Assembly: GCA_001543385.1 (NCBI GenBank) | Contig: LPNH01000007.1 | Coordinates: forward strand, 1-64,000 | Direction: 5' to 3' | Source: Candidatus Hemicellulosilyticus sp. P3 | GTDB lineage: Bacteria; Bacteroidota; Bacteroidia; Bacteroidales; P3 | DNA length: 64,000 bases | Shown here: positions 15,614-25,388 of the stretch, in pieces | Position numbering within the stretch: position 1 is the stretch's first letter | Layout of the letters: each line of letters opens with the position of its first letter | Program-made: the position numbers and the translations under genes | The notes under the pieces: model-generated | The model's database searches: none | What the model saw: the letters and a program-made list of their open reading frames with translations, nothing else | What the model was told of the DNA's origin: nothing

Positions 15614-17068
15614 ATGACACTGTCTACACGTACCGCACGTCGCATCGCGCTGTCGGTTGCCATTGTCTATATGGTGGCTACGGCTGTCGCGCTGTATCAG
15701 GATCAGATGTGGCCGCTGCTGATTCCTGTCGCTGCGGCGGCAATAGCGCTGTGCGTGACCCGAATCGAGGAGACGCTGGTCTTTATCGCTTTTTGCACAC
15801 CGTTTGCGATTGATGTGGCCGTTTATGACGGCATGGAGCTGTCTGTTCCGACGGAGCCTTTGATGATTCTTGTTTCGGCGGTGTTTCTTTTCCGTGTGCT
15901 GGCTGTCAGGACTTATGACAAGGCATTGCTGCGACACCCGGTAAGTGTGCTGTTGCTGCTGTCGTTGGGATGGATGCTGGCCACCGCTCTGGTATCGAAC
16001 GATACGGCAGTGTCGCTCAAGTATCTGGCTGCACGGTTGTGGTTTGTGATTCCATTCTATTTTGCCGCAGCGACATTTTTTCGGAATCCGCACCGCATAC
16101 GACAGCTGTTCGGCGCTTACGCCACGGCGTTGGCGGTTGTCGTGGTAGTGACCACCTGCAAGACTTTGGGGAACGTGCAAGACCTGCAGGTGCTGCACCG
16201 CGTGATGAGGCCGTTTTATAATGACCATACCGCCTATGGCTGCGTGACAGCACTTTTTCTACCAGGCACCATCCACTATATCTTCGAACGCGGGGCCAAG
16301 GTGTGGCAACGGATGTTGTACATCGCGCTGACGATGGTGCTGGCAACCGGACTGGCGTTCTCGTATTGCCGCGCGGCATGGATCAGCCTGGCTGGAGCCT
16401 GCGGCATATACTTGATGATACGATGGGGCATGAAGCTGAAATGGATGGCGTTGATAGCTGTGGCCGGCATAGGGATGTTTTTCGCACATCAATCGGACAT
16501 CCTGTATAAGATGAGCAAGAATACGCAGGACAGCAGCCTGACACTGTCGGGACAGATTCAGTCCATCTCCAATATCTCGACCGATGCGAGCAATCTGGAG
16601 CGATTGAACCGGTGGGCCTGCGCCTTCCGTATGTTTGCGGAAAAACCGCTGTCCGGATACGGACCGGGCACATATCAGTTTTTTTATGGCAGCTACCAGC
16701 GTAGCGACCAACTGAGCACTATCAGCACGAACGCAGGCGATTTGGGGAATGCGCACAGTGAATATATCGGACCACTGGCCGAACAGGGGGTTATGGGATT
16801 GCTGCTGGTGACGGCACTGTTTCTCTGCACGTTTGCAACAGGTGTGCGCGTGCACCGCACCGCAGCGGACCCGGCGATGCGCACCCTGGCGCTGACGCTG
16901 ACGTTATGCCTGACGACGTATTATATTCACGGCTTTTTCAATAATTTCCTTGACACGGATAAACTGTCCGTTCCGTTCTGGGCGTTTACCGCCGCCATTG
17001 TTTCTATCGACAGGTATGCGGAGAAACGGCCTGAGGCTGGGCGGCTGCACCCGGCAACAAAGGATTGA
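15614..17068 (+). CDS. waaL: O-antigen ligase (WaaL/Wzy_C family)
   Basis: A 484-residue polytopic protein with about 11-12 helices and a large periplasmic loop before the last helices. The loop contains NRWACAFRMFAEKPLSGYGPGTYQ (about 335-356) and NAGDLGNAHSEYIGPLAEQGVMGLL (about 371-395), the Wzy_C/WaaL signature with the conserved His of AHSEY. It would join polymerised O-antigen from undecaprenyl diphosphate to lipid A-core. Wzy polymerases share the fold, so polymerase activity cannot be excluded; the neighbouring Wzz-like gene fits either. Last gene of the yidC-nhaD run. Confidence 0.85.
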   Translation: MTLSTRTARRIALSVAIVYMVATAVALYQDQMWPLLIPVAAAAIALCVTRIEETLVFIAFCTPFAIDVAVYDGMELSVPTEPLMILVSAVFLFRVLAVRTYDKALLRHPVSVLLLLSLGWMLATALVSNDTAVSLKYLAARLWFVIPFYFAAATFFRNPHRIRQLFGAYATALAVVVVVTTCKTLGNVQDLQVLHRVMRPFYNDHTAYGCVTALFLPGTIHYIFERGAKVWQRMLYIALTMVLATGLAFSYCRAAWISLAGACGIYLMIRWGMKLKWMALIAVAGIGMFFAHQSDILYKMSKNTQDSSLTLSGQIQSISNISTDASNLERLNRWACAFRMFAEKPLSGYGPGTYQFFYGSYQRSDQLSTISTNAGDLGNAHSEYIGPLAEQGVMGLLLVTALFLCTFATGVRVHRTAADPAMRTLALTLTLCLTTYYIHGFFNNFLDTDKLSVPFWAFTAAIVSIDRYAEKRPEAGRLHPATKD

Positions 17069-17242
17069 GACCACGGCCCCATGTTTATCACAACACTGAT
17101 TTTGTCCATCTTGCACAAACTGCGCCTGAGGAGGAAAAAGGAGCGTTTTCGGTAAGCCGAATACAGACGAGCTTGCTCGTATGTTGAGGCGGGAAAACGC
17201 CTGATGAAATCGAACGTGCCTCTTGACGGCAACGGACGACTG
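17069..17242. other. Convergent intergenic region with short inverted repeats
   Basis: Between the ligase gene and the convergent OmpA-like gene. GCGTTTTC (17143-17150) pairs with GAAAACGC (17193-17200), and a small hairpin AGGCG/CGCCT lies at 17187-17202. No T-run follows on either strand, so a bidirectional terminator is only a guess. Confidence 0.3.
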
Positions 17243-18211
17243 TTATTCGACAATTTTCAACAGGTCGTCAAGCTTGGGCGTGAGGATGATTTCTGTGCGG
17301 CGGTTGACGGCTTTGTTGGCGGCACTGTTGTTTTCGACCTTGGGGGCATATTCGCCATGGCCGCAGGCCTCGATACGAGCGGGATCGATTCGCGGACCGT
17401 ATTGCAGAAGCAATTTGACTATGGCGGTGGCACGCATGACGCTGAGGTCCCAGTTGTCGCGTACCGCCGAACTGCCTTTGTAGATGTCATTGTCCGTGTG
17501 GCCTTCGACCATGATGTTCAGATCGGGGTTCTCTTCCAACACACGGGCAATGCCGACAAGGGCTTTGTTGCCCTCTTCGGAGACTGTCCAGCTGGCTGAC
17601 GGGAACATGAGCTTGCTTGCCATGGAGACGTAGACTTTTCCGTCGCGGGTTTCGACCTGAAGCCCCTTGTCGGCGAAACCGACAAGGGCTTTGGTAACGG
17701 CGTTGCGCACGGACTCGAGCTCGCGCTCCTTGGATTCAAGCGCCTGGCGTGCAGCGGTCTGTGCCTGTTCGAGTTCGTACTGGCGCTGCTGCAAAGCCAG
17801 CTCTTTCCGCTGGTAAGCCGCTTCTTTTTCATTAAGTTCTTTGGTGCGGGCTGTCAGCAGGTTGTTGGCACGCACCAGGTCGCGGTCGCGGCCGGAAAGC
17901 TGCTGCATATAGTTCTCCATGGTGGTGTCGTATTGCTGCTGCATGGCCTCGATGCGGCGTTGCAGCGCGGCGATGTCGCCCTCGTTGCTGCTACGCACCG
18001 ATTGCAGGTCGGTGATCTGTGTCGTGAGCGACTGGTTCTGGCGTAGCAATTCGGCGTTCTCGCTCTTGAGGGCGTCCAACTCGACACGAAGATGACCTAT
18101 GTCTTTGGTTGACTGCATGTATTTGGCATCGAGCGATTCGTATTGGCTTGCAGAAACGCAGGACGACAGCGCGAAGGCGCAGAGCGGAATGTAGAGGAAT
18201 GATCGTTTCAT
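17243..18211 (-). CDS. OmpA-family lipoprotein with long coiled coil
   Basis: The 322-residue protein has a lipoprotein signal ending LSSC (Cys18), a heptad-rich coiled coil from about 25 to 175 (Leu/Gln/Glu rich), then an OmpA/MotB-like C-terminal domain (about 190-310). That domain shows SASWTVSEEGNKALVGIARVL, EGHTDNDIYKG, WDLSVMRATAIVKLL and AVNRRTEIIL, covering the peptidoglycan-binding Asp and Arg. It probably tethers the outer membrane to peptidoglycan. Single-gene unit, divergent from the CLC gene. Confidence 0.88.
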   Translation of the reverse strand: MKRSFLYIPLCAFALSSCVSASQYESLDAKYMQSTKDIGHLRVELDALKSENAELLRQNQSLTTQITDLQSVRSSNEGDIAALQRRIEAMQQQYDTTMENYMQQLSGRDRDLVRANNLLTARTKELNEKEAAYQRKELALQQRQYELEQAQTAARQALESKERELESVRNAVTKALVGFADKGLQVETRDGKVYVSMASKLMFPSASWTVSEEGNKALVGIARVLEENPDLNIMVEGHTDNDIYKGSSAVRDNWDLSVMRATAIVKLLLQYGPRIDPARIEACGHGEYAPKVENNSAANKAVNRRTEIILTPKLDDLLKIVE

Positions 18212-18267
18212 GGCTGTTTTCTATGGCGGGTTGATGAAAATAATAACGTCGAAGTGATATTTTTTCG

Positions 18268-18275
18268 TATTTTTG
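18268..18275 (+). promoter_or_regulatory. Promoter box 9 nt before the CLC gene ATG
   Basis: TTTTTCGTATTTTTG matches TAnnTTTG. The ATG at 18285 follows after 9 nt, leaving almost no 5' leader. Confidence 0.6.
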
Positions 18276-18284
18276 TCTCACAAT

Positions 18285-20141
18285 ATGTCGGACAATACAC
18301 CTAATTCCGCTCCGGCTCACCTCTACCCTGCCCTGCCTGACACAATGAAAGCTTACCTGGGAGACACGCTCTATAAAAAATTACATGTGTGGCGTTTGCG
18401 CCACTTGTCGGACAATTCGCTGCTCTTGCTGCTGAGTGTCGCTGTGGGAGTGTTGACGGGACTGGCGGCGGTGGTGCTGAAAACGGTTGTGCATGTGGCC
18501 GGTACTGCGCTGGTGCGACTCAGCGCCAACACCAGCCACTGGCTGCTGCTGGTCTATCCGCTGGCCGGCATTACGCTGACTCTGATTTTTGTACGCTATG
18601 TATTGGTACGCCCTGTCGGACATGGCATTCCCAATGTGCTGCTGGCTATCTCACGACACGGCGGAAAGCTGCCGGCCCGCAATATGTGGGGCTCGATGGC
18701 GGCTTCGACACTGACGGTTTCGTTTGGCGGCAGTGTGGGGTTGGAAGCCCCCATCGCTTCCACCGGAAGCGCCATAGGCTCGAATGTGGGACGTTTTTTC
18801 CGTCTGAATCCCAAACAGGTGCGGATGTTGCTGGGATGCGGCGCCGCCGGCGCCATCGCCGGCATTTTCAAAGCTCCGCTGGCAGGCATACTGTTCGTGG
18901 TGGAGGTGCTGATGTTTGACCTCACCAAGACTTCCGCCATCCCGTTGCTGCTTTCATCTATCAGCGCCACAACCATAGCCTATTTTCTGATGGGCAACGA
19001 TGTGCAGTTTGCATTCCAGGTGGTGGAGCCGTTCGAGCTGTCGCAGATTCCATATTATGTTGTACTGGGAGTCTTTTGCGCCTTGGTCTCGCTTTATTTT
19101 CTGCGGACAACGGACCGGGTGGAGAGCTGGCTCTCACGACAACGGAACTGCTGGATGCGGGCTCTTGCCGGCGGCATCGGACTGGGTGTGCTCGTGTATC
19201 TGTTTCCGCCACTTTACGGAGAAGGGTACGCCTCCCTGTCGGCGCTGTTGAGCGACGATTTCGACGCCATCAACTGGACGCTGCCCTTTATAGACAATAG
19301 AATGGACACACAGTTTCTGCTGCTGGCGGTGTTGCTGGCGCTCATACTGCTCAAGGCGGTGGCCACCGCCGTCACCATTGGCAGCGGCGGCGTGGGCGGC
19401 ACATTCGGACCGTCGCTGGTGGTAGGGGGTGTGAGCGGCTATTTTGTCGCCACGCTGAACAACCAGATGGGACTCCCGCCCCAGTCGACCGCAAATTTTG
19501 CCCTTGTGGGCATGGCGGCCGTTATGGCCGGTGTGATGCATGCGCCACTGATGGCCACATTCCTGATTGCCGAGATTACAGGCGGCTATGCGCTGATGGC
19601 GCCGCTGCTGATATGTGTGGCGGTGACGTATCTGTGCGTCAATCCCTTTGAGCAGCATTCCATCTATGCCCGTAAACTGGCGGCGCACGGCGACTTGATG
19701 ACGCACGACAAGGACCAGTCGGCCTGGCAACTGATGGATATGCGGAAACTTATTGAGACAAATTTTATCATTGTACGGCATGGCGACACGATGCGGCAAC
19801 TTATCACGGCCATTGAACAGTCGCGACGCAATATTTTCCCTGTGCTTGACGACGAGGACCGCTTTCTCGGCGTGATCCACCTCGACGATGTCCGCCGTAT
19901 CATGTTCCGCCCCGACCTGTATGACAACCACCGTGTGGAGGAGCTGATGCACCCTCTTTCCGAAGGCGACATTGTGCGGCTGGAGGACCCGCTGGCGGAA
20001 GTGGTCAACAAGTTCCGGATAGACGGAAGCCGGTATAATCTTATTGTCATTGACAAGGATGACAATTATATCGGTTTTCTGTCACGCGCCAATATGTTTA
20101 CGGCATACCGGCGTTTCATTTCGGAAAGTTCCGACGAGTAG
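18285..20141 (+). CDS. CLC-family chloride channel/transporter with CBS domain pair
   Basis: ATG at 18285 chosen; a TTG at 18273 lies inside the promoter box. The 618-residue protein has the CLC core: GHGIPNV (112-118), GGSVGLEAP (148-156, gating Glu154 present) and GSGGVGGTFGPSL (366-378) around the anion site. After the last helix near residue 455, two CBS domains follow (about 485-540 and 550-612; LDDEDRFLGVIHLDDVRR and IDKDDNYIGFLSRANMF). These often bind adenine nucleotides and gate transport. Presence of the gating Glu suggests a Cl-/H+ exchanger, but this is not certain. Confidence 0.93.
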   Translation: MSDNTPNSAPAHLYPALPDTMKAYLGDTLYKKLHVWRLRHLSDNSLLLLLSVAVGVLTGLAAVVLKTVVHVAGTALVRLSANTSHWLLLVYPLAGITLTLIFVRYVLVRPVGHGIPNVLLAISRHGGKLPARNMWGSMAASTLTVSFGGSVGLEAPIASTGSAIGSNVGRFFRLNPKQVRMLLGCGAAGAIAGIFKAPLAGILFVVEVLMFDLTKTSAIPLLLSSISATTIAYFLMGNDVQFAFQVVEPFELSQIPYYVVLGVFCALVSLYFLRTTDRVESWLSRQRNCWMRALAGGIGLGVLVYLFPPLYGEGYASLSALLSDDFDAINWTLPFIDNRMDTQFLLLAVLLALILLKAVATAVTIGSGGVGGTFGPSLVVGGVSGYFVATLNNQMGLPPQSTANFALVGMAAVMAGVMHAPLMATFLIAEITGGYALMAPLLICVAVTYLCVNPFEQHSIYARKLAAHGDLMTHDKDQSAWQLMDMRKLIETNFIIVRHGDTMRQLITAIEQSRRNIFPVLDDEDRFLGVIHLDDVRRIMFRPDLYDNHRVEELMHPLSEGDIVRLEDPLAEVVNKFRIDGSRYNLIVIDKDDNYIGFLSRANMFTAYRRFISESSDE

Positions 20142-20198
20142 GGATGCCGTGAATGGCGGCATCCGCGCTTGGGAGGACGGGGAATGAATTATTTTTCG

Positions 20199-20206
20199 TA
20201 TTTTTG
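20199..20206 (+). promoter_or_regulatory. Putative promoter of the M28 peptidase gene (TATTTTTG)
   Basis: ATTTTTCGTATTTTTG, nearly identical to the sequence before the CLC gene. The ATG at 20243 lies 36 nt downstream. Confidence 0.6.
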
Positions 20207-20242
20207 TATTTTTATTGCAGGGCAGACAAAAAGTTGCGCATT

Positions 20243-21715
20243 ATGAAACAGTTAAGATTCATTGTATTCGCATTAACAGCGAGTCTGGCGTCGCCGTTGT
20301 TTGGGCAGCAGGCCGACATTGATACACTGATGAAGCATATTCAAAAACTGGCATCGGAAGAGTTCGCCGGACGCATGGCAGGCACCGAGGGGTATTTCAA
20401 AGCCGCTGAGTATGTGGCAGGCACCTTGCGCCGCTACGGTGTGGAGCCCTGCGACGAGGACGGTTCATGGAGCCAGCTGTTCGAGGTGGAGTGCAATGAG
20501 GTCGAGAATTGCTCGCTGGAGACTTATGTCAACGAGAATGATGTGCGCACGACGTATGTGCTGGGACGCGATTTTGTCTGTGCCGGCATGACGGGACGCG
20601 GCTACACCGACGCACAGGTCGTTTTTTGCGGCTACGGCATCGACCACCCCGCTTTCAACGAGTATGCCCAGGTCGACGCCCGCGGAAAAATAGTGCTGGT
20701 GCTGACAGGTGTGCCGTCGTTTCTGCCCACAAAGGTGACCGGCGCCTATGCTTCACTGCGCGACAAGGCACGGGTGGCCCGCGCTCACGGCGCTGTGGCT
20801 CTGGTGGCCGTCAATATGGCGGAAAACTGCCGCCACGACGAAGTGCAGAGCCATATTTTCTCTGGATTCGGAAGCCACCAGCCAACATTCCCTATCCTGC
20901 TGCCCACCCGCCGTTGTGGTGAACGGCTGCTGCAGGACGAGGACCGCGACATCGACAGCACGCTGGCACTGATAAACGCCAACCATTCGCCTCAATCGTA
21001 TCTGCTTCACAAAAGATTCGCTATCAATATTAACGCCAAGTACCAGCCGAAAGCTCTCACCGGCAACGTGGTGGGCATAATGAAGGGTGGCGACCGAAGG
21101 TTGCAGAAGGAGATTATAGTGGTTGGCGCCCATCTGGACCATGTGGGCATGCAGGGCGAGACGTGTCTTTTTCCGGGTGCCGATGACAACGCCAGCGGCA
21201 TCGCGGCTTTGCTTGAGACCGCCCGCCTGCTGGCAGCTTCGGATGAGAAACCGCGCCGCAGCGTGGTCTTTGTCTGTTTTTCGGGAGCCGAAAGCCAGTA
21301 TCTGGGCTCACAAATTTTTGTATCGAACTTCCCTCAACTTCATCGGATAGATGCTTTTATCAACATCGAATGCGTGGGCAACGGCGACAGCCTGGCTGTG
21401 CTGGGCAATAAACGCTTTCCGGCGTTATGGGAGGTGGCCCGGCGCAACGATTCGCTGTATACGCAACGTATGGTGCATGGGTTCAAGACGATGCCTAAGG
21501 GCGACGCAATCGCATTCACCCAAGTGGGTGTCCCGTCGTTGGTGTTCTCAACGTTCAACGGCAACCGGTACGCCCATGTGCCGAGTGATATACCGGAGAA
21601 TATCGACCGCAACTTGATTCAGCAAGCCGCCACCTTGGTATGGCGCACTGTGAACGAGCTCTGCCAAGGCGACTACCAGGGACGCGATCCAAAAACACGT
21701 AAAATCAAACTGTAA
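20243..21715 (+). CDS. Secreted M28-family aminopeptidase with PA domain
   Basis: Start at MKQLRFIVFALTASLASPLF, which gives a signal peptide. The 490-residue protein has a protease-associated insert (about 100-250) and an M28 zinc-peptidase core. Metal-site candidates are His297 (GAHLDH), Asp314 (GADDNASG), Glu350 (SGAESQYLGS) and the His of YAHVPSD near the end. The usual EE pair of the catalytic loop reads AE here, and the Asp of the third ligand position is Glu376 (INIECVG). Likely periplasmic or outer-membrane-associated peptide degradation. Confidence 0.86.
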   Translation: MKQLRFIVFALTASLASPLFGQQADIDTLMKHIQKLASEEFAGRMAGTEGYFKAAEYVAGTLRRYGVEPCDEDGSWSQLFEVECNEVENCSLETYVNENDVRTTYVLGRDFVCAGMTGRGYTDAQVVFCGYGIDHPAFNEYAQVDARGKIVLVLTGVPSFLPTKVTGAYASLRDKARVARAHGAVALVAVNMAENCRHDEVQSHIFSGFGSHQPTFPILLPTRRCGERLLQDEDRDIDSTLALINANHSPQSYLLHKRFAININAKYQPKALTGNVVGIMKGGDRRLQKEIIVVGAHLDHVGMQGETCLFPGADDNASGIAALLETARLLAASDEKPRRSVVFVCFSGAESQYLGSQIFVSNFPQLHRIDAFINIECVGNGDSLAVLGNKRFPALWEVARRNDSLYTQRMVHGFKTMPKGDAIAFTQVGVPSLVFSTFNGNRYAHVPSDIPENIDRNLIQQAATLVWRTVNELCQGDYQGRDPKTRKIKL

Positions 21716-21774
21716 CGCCTCTCCGCCAGTCGTCCCATTGTGCTTCACGTGCAGTTTTTACAGCTCTTTTAATC

Positions 21775-24264
21775 ATGCTTGCCCTCTATAAAAAAGAACT
21801 TGCCGGTTTTTTCTCATCGGTTATCGGATACCTCACTATTGCAGTCTTTTTGGTCTTGAGCGGACTGATGCTATGGGTGTTCCGATCCGGATTCAATGTG
21901 CTTGACTACGGTTATGCCGATATGGACGGGTTGTTTATCATCGGCCCATTCCTGTATCTGTTTCTCATCCCGGCCATCACGATGCGTATGCTTGCGGAAG
22001 AACGCCGTGTCGGGACCATTGAGTGGCTGCTCACCAAACCTGTCAGTGAATGGAAGCTGGTGTGGAGTAAATTTTTGGCAGGTGTCACGCTGGTTTTTAT
22101 CTCGCTGCTGCCGACATTGGTGTGTTATGTGAGTGTTTATCTGCTGGGCAACCCTGTGGGCAATATCGACTCGGGCAGCGTGGCAGGCTCCTATATTGGG
22201 TTGCTGCTGCTGGGATGCGCCTTTGTGGCTGTCGGGCTTTTTGCATCGGCGCTGACGGCCAACCAGATCGTGAGCTTTATCATCGCCGCCGTGCTTTGTG
22301 CATTCTGTTATCTCGGATTCGAATCACTCTATAACATGAATCTGTTGGGCGGAGGCGGACTTTGGGTACGGTGGTTAGGGCTGCGTCACCATTATACGTC
22401 AATCAGCCGCGGTGTGGTCGACACGCGCGATGTGGTCTATTTTGCCAGCGTGGTGGCTATATTCCTGATGATGACCCGCTTGGTGTTGCAAAGCCGTAAA
22501 TGGTCGGGATGGGAGAAGCAACAACGTCGGCAACTGCGCCGCAGCAACTGGATAGAATGGGGCGCAGCGCTACTTATCATCGTGGCGCTCAATACGATAG
22601 GGCAGTTCCTATTTGGCCGTGTCGACCTTACCGCCGAACATCGCTATACGCTCTCCAAACCGACAAAGAAGATGCTCCGGGAGCTGGAGGAACCGGTGCT
22701 GTTCCGCGTGTATCTGGAAGGAGACTTTCCATCTGACTTCAAGCGGTTGCAGAGCGAAACCAAGGAGATGCTGAATCAGTTCCGCGCTTACAGCAAGTAT
22801 GTTGAGTACGAGTTTATCAACCCCAACGATTTTGAAAGCGGCGAGGAGCGCAAGGTGTTTTTCCAAAAACTGATTAGCAAGGGCATCCGCCCCACGCAGG
22901 TGCAAAGCAATACAGCCGACGGCACCACCACGCAGGTATTGATTCCCGCCGCCGATGTTATCTACCAAGGCCGTGAGACCTCGGTGGAACTACTGCAGAA
23001 CCAGAAGTATGTGTCGGAGGAGGAACTCATTAACAATTCGATCCAGAATCTCGAATATGTGTTGGGCAACGCAATCCGTGGCTTGTCGCGGGCGGTCCGC
23101 CCCACCATCGGCTTCACCGTCGGACATGGAGAGTTGAACGGACCGGCGCTCTATGACCTGCAAATGTCGCTACAGCAGTATTACAGCCTTGACACGGTAC
23201 ACCTTGACGGAAACATCAACTCGTTGACTTCACGTGTGCAACAGGCCGACTCGGGATTTCATCTCTACAACCGGTATGACTTACTGATCGTGGCCAAACC
23301 TACGCTGCCTTTTGATGAGAAAGACCTCTATCTGATAGATCAATATGTGATGTATGGAGGAAAGGTGTTGTGGCTGGTCGATGCGCTGGGGGCTGACTTG
23401 GACAGCCTGGCCGCAAAACCGGAGTTTATCGCCATGCGTTTGCCGCTGGGGTTGGACGAGATGTTTTTCAACTATGGGTTCCGCCTCAACCCCAATCTGG
23501 TGATGGACATCCAGTGCCGTCCCATCCCCGTCGCTGTAGGCATGGTGGGTGACAAGCCGCAGTTCCGCTTCTGCCCGTGGTATTATTTCCCGGATATCAT
23601 CCCGACATCGCAACATCCCATTGTACGCAATCTGGATATCATCAAGTCGGACTTTGCCGGCACCGTCGACCCCATCGAGAAAGAGGGGTTGCGGCAGACG
23701 GTGCTCCTGACCACGTCGGAATATACCCGTGTGAAGAACGCACCGGCCATTGTCGAACTGGCCGATGCACAAACAGAGCCGGACCAACGGCTTTACAACC
23801 GGTCCAACCTGCCGGTGGCCATGCTCATCGAAGGCACATTCCATTCCATGTGGCGCAACAGGCTGGCTCCGGAGTTTACGAATCTGCCTGAGATGGGATT
23901 CCGCACGGAAAGCGAGGAGAACAAAATGATTATTGTCGCCGACGGCGACATGATTAAGAACCGCTACAATGCCCAAGAGGGGCTGGGCTACCCGCTGGGC
24001 TACGACCACTACACTCAGACGCAATATGCCAACAAGGTTTTTCTGCAGAACGCCATCGACTATCTGGCAGGGGATGAGGGCATGATGTCGTCGCGCTCGC
24101 GCAACATCAAGCTACGGAAGCTGGATGCCGTGAAGGTTCGTGAGCTACGCAGACGCTACCAATGGGTGAATTTGTTGATACCTTCGGCCATCATCATGCT
24201 GGCGGGCGGATGCGTGGCGCTGACCCGCCGCCACCGCTATACCAAACGCCAACATAATCTTTAA
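21775..24264 (+). CDS. GldF-GldG fusion: ABC-2 permease plus substrate-binding-like domain
   Basis: An 829-residue protein joining two usually separate components. Residues 1-245 form an ABC-2 type permease with six helices (LYKKELAGFFSSVIGYLTIA; MRMLAEERRVGTIEWLLTKPVSEWKLVWSKF). Residues 265-790 are a GldG-like extracytoplasmic module (ABC_transp_aux) with RYTLSKPTKKML, LPFDEKDLYLIDQYVMYGGKVLWLVD and a C-terminal helix (about 797-815) followed by RRHRYTKR. GldA/F/G form an ABC transporter needed for gliding or type 9 secretion in some Flavobacteria, and such permeases also occur in non-gliding species. No GldA ATPase gene is in this window. A DUF4340 gene follows at 16 nt. Confidence 0.82.
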   Translation: MLALYKKELAGFFSSVIGYLTIAVFLVLSGLMLWVFRSGFNVLDYGYADMDGLFIIGPFLYLFLIPAITMRMLAEERRVGTIEWLLTKPVSEWKLVWSKFLAGVTLVFISLLPTLVCYVSVYLLGNPVGNIDSGSVAGSYIGLLLLGCAFVAVGLFASALTANQIVSFIIAAVLCAFCYLGFESLYNMNLLGGGGLWVRWLGLRHHYTSISRGVVDTRDVVYFASVVAIFLMMTRLVLQSRKWSGWEKQQRRQLRRSNWIEWGAALLIIVALNTIGQFLFGRVDLTAEHRYTLSKPTKKMLRELEEPVLFRVYLEGDFPSDFKRLQSETKEMLNQFRAYSKYVEYEFINPNDFESGEERKVFFQKLISKGIRPTQVQSNTADGTTTQVLIPAADVIYQGRETSVELLQNQKYVSEEELINNSIQNLEYVLGNAIRGLSRAVRPTIGFTVGHGELNGPALYDLQMSLQQYYSLDTVHLDGNINSLTSRVQQADSGFHLYNRYDLLIVAKPTLPFDEKDLYLIDQYVMYGGKVLWLVDALGADLDSLAAKPEFIAMRLPLGLDEMFFNYGFRLNPNLVMDIQCRPIPVAVGMVGDKPQFRFCPWYYFPDIIPTSQHPIVRNLDIIKSDFAGTVDPIEKEGLRQTVLLTTSEYTRVKNAPAIVELADAQTEPDQRLYNRSNLPVAMLIEGTFHSMWRNRLAPEFTNLPEMGFRTESEENKMIIVADGDMIKNRYNAQEGLGYPLGYDHYTQTQYANKVFLQNAIDYLAGDEGMMSSRSRNIKLRKLDAVKVRELRRRYQWVNLLIPSAIIMLAGGCVALTRRHRYTKRQHNL

Positions 24265-24280
24265 CACATCTCTTCCCGAT

Positions 24281-25372
24281 ATGAAACGCAAAAAAAACAT
24301 TGTTGTCATCTGCATCGCCGCAGCTTGCGCAGCTATTGCCGCTTGGGTCGCCATACGGGGATCGCGCACATCGACGTTTGAACAAGACTTCCATATCGAG
24401 GACATTGCCTCGGTATGCCGTGTACACATCAGCGACAAGGAGAACAACAGCGTGCTGCTCGAACGGATTGAAGGCGCCCCGGCCGACAGTTCCTGGATGG
24501 TCGACGGCGAGCACCTGGCAAGCCAGCCTGTGGTGGACCTGATGTTGGAGACGCTGCATTCCATGCGTATACGGCAACAGGTCAACAAAAACGCCGCCTC
24601 TAATGTTATCAAACGCATCTCGACGAGCCATGTCAAAGTGGAGGTGTACCGAAAATGTCACCGCATTGACTGGTTCGGCGGCAAACTGCGGTGGTTTCCC
24701 CACGAGAAACTGGAAGCGACTTATTACATCGGCTTTGAGACCCAGGACCAAATGGCATCGTATGTTTACCGGGAAGGAGACAAACTGCCCTATATCATCC
24801 ACATACCTGGATTCCGCGGCTTTCTGGCACCCCGGTTCCCCACCTCGGGCATCGCATGGCGCAGTCATCGCATTGTAGCGCTCGACATCAAGCATCTGGC
24901 GCGTGTCGAGTTGCAGATACCGGCCAGCCCCGAAGAGTCTTTCGCCATCTATCGCGACGGCGACGATTTCCGCATGGAGCTGACGGAGACGCACCGCCCT
25001 GTCGACGGATTTGACACCGCACGTGTGGCCCAGATGCTTTCGTCTTTCACCAACCTCAATTTCGATGAATTTGCCCGTGCTGTACCCAACACCGAGTTTG
25101 ACAGTTCGCTGGCGCGGACACCCCGCGCCATATTGCGCATCACCGGCACAGACGGCCGCACACGGGAGGTGAAGACTTATATCAAATATCACAATCCCGA
25201 CGATTTGAGAGCGATGCCCGACCCCGAGATGTATGAGATGTTCGATGTCAACCGCCTGTACGCCGTCATCGATGACAGCGACACGGTGCTTATCCAATAT
25301 TTTGTTTTTGACAATATCCTGCAGCCTGCCAGCTATTTTTTAGGACAGGCTCCCTCCTATTTCGCCCGATAA
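24281..25372 (+). CDS. DUF4340-type membrane-anchored protein
   Basis: The 363-residue product has an N-terminal helix (NIVVICIAAACAAIAAWVAI, 6-25) and a soluble, beta-rich remainder with the DUF4340-like WMVDGEHLASQPVVDLMLETLHSMRI block. DUF4340 proteins typically sit next to GldG-like ABC components, as here, and may be accessory periplasmic subunits of the transporter. No catalytic motif is visible. Confidence 0.7.
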   Translation: MKRKKNIVVICIAAACAAIAAWVAIRGSRTSTFEQDFHIEDIASVCRVHISDKENNSVLLERIEGAPADSSWMVDGEHLASQPVVDLMLETLHSMRIRQQVNKNAASNVIKRISTSHVKVEVYRKCHRIDWFGGKLRWFPHEKLEATYYIGFETQDQMASYVYREGDKLPYIIHIPGFRGFLAPRFPTSGIAWRSHRIVALDIKHLARVELQIPASPEESFAIYRDGDDFRMELTETHRPVDGFDTARVAQMLSSFTNLNFDEFARAVPNTEFDSSLARTPRAILRITGTDGRTREVKTYIKYHNPDDLRAMPDPEMYEMFDVNRLYAVIDDSDTVLIQYFVFDNILQPASYFLGQAPSYFAR

Positions 25373-25388
25373 GGGGAACGGCACTGCG

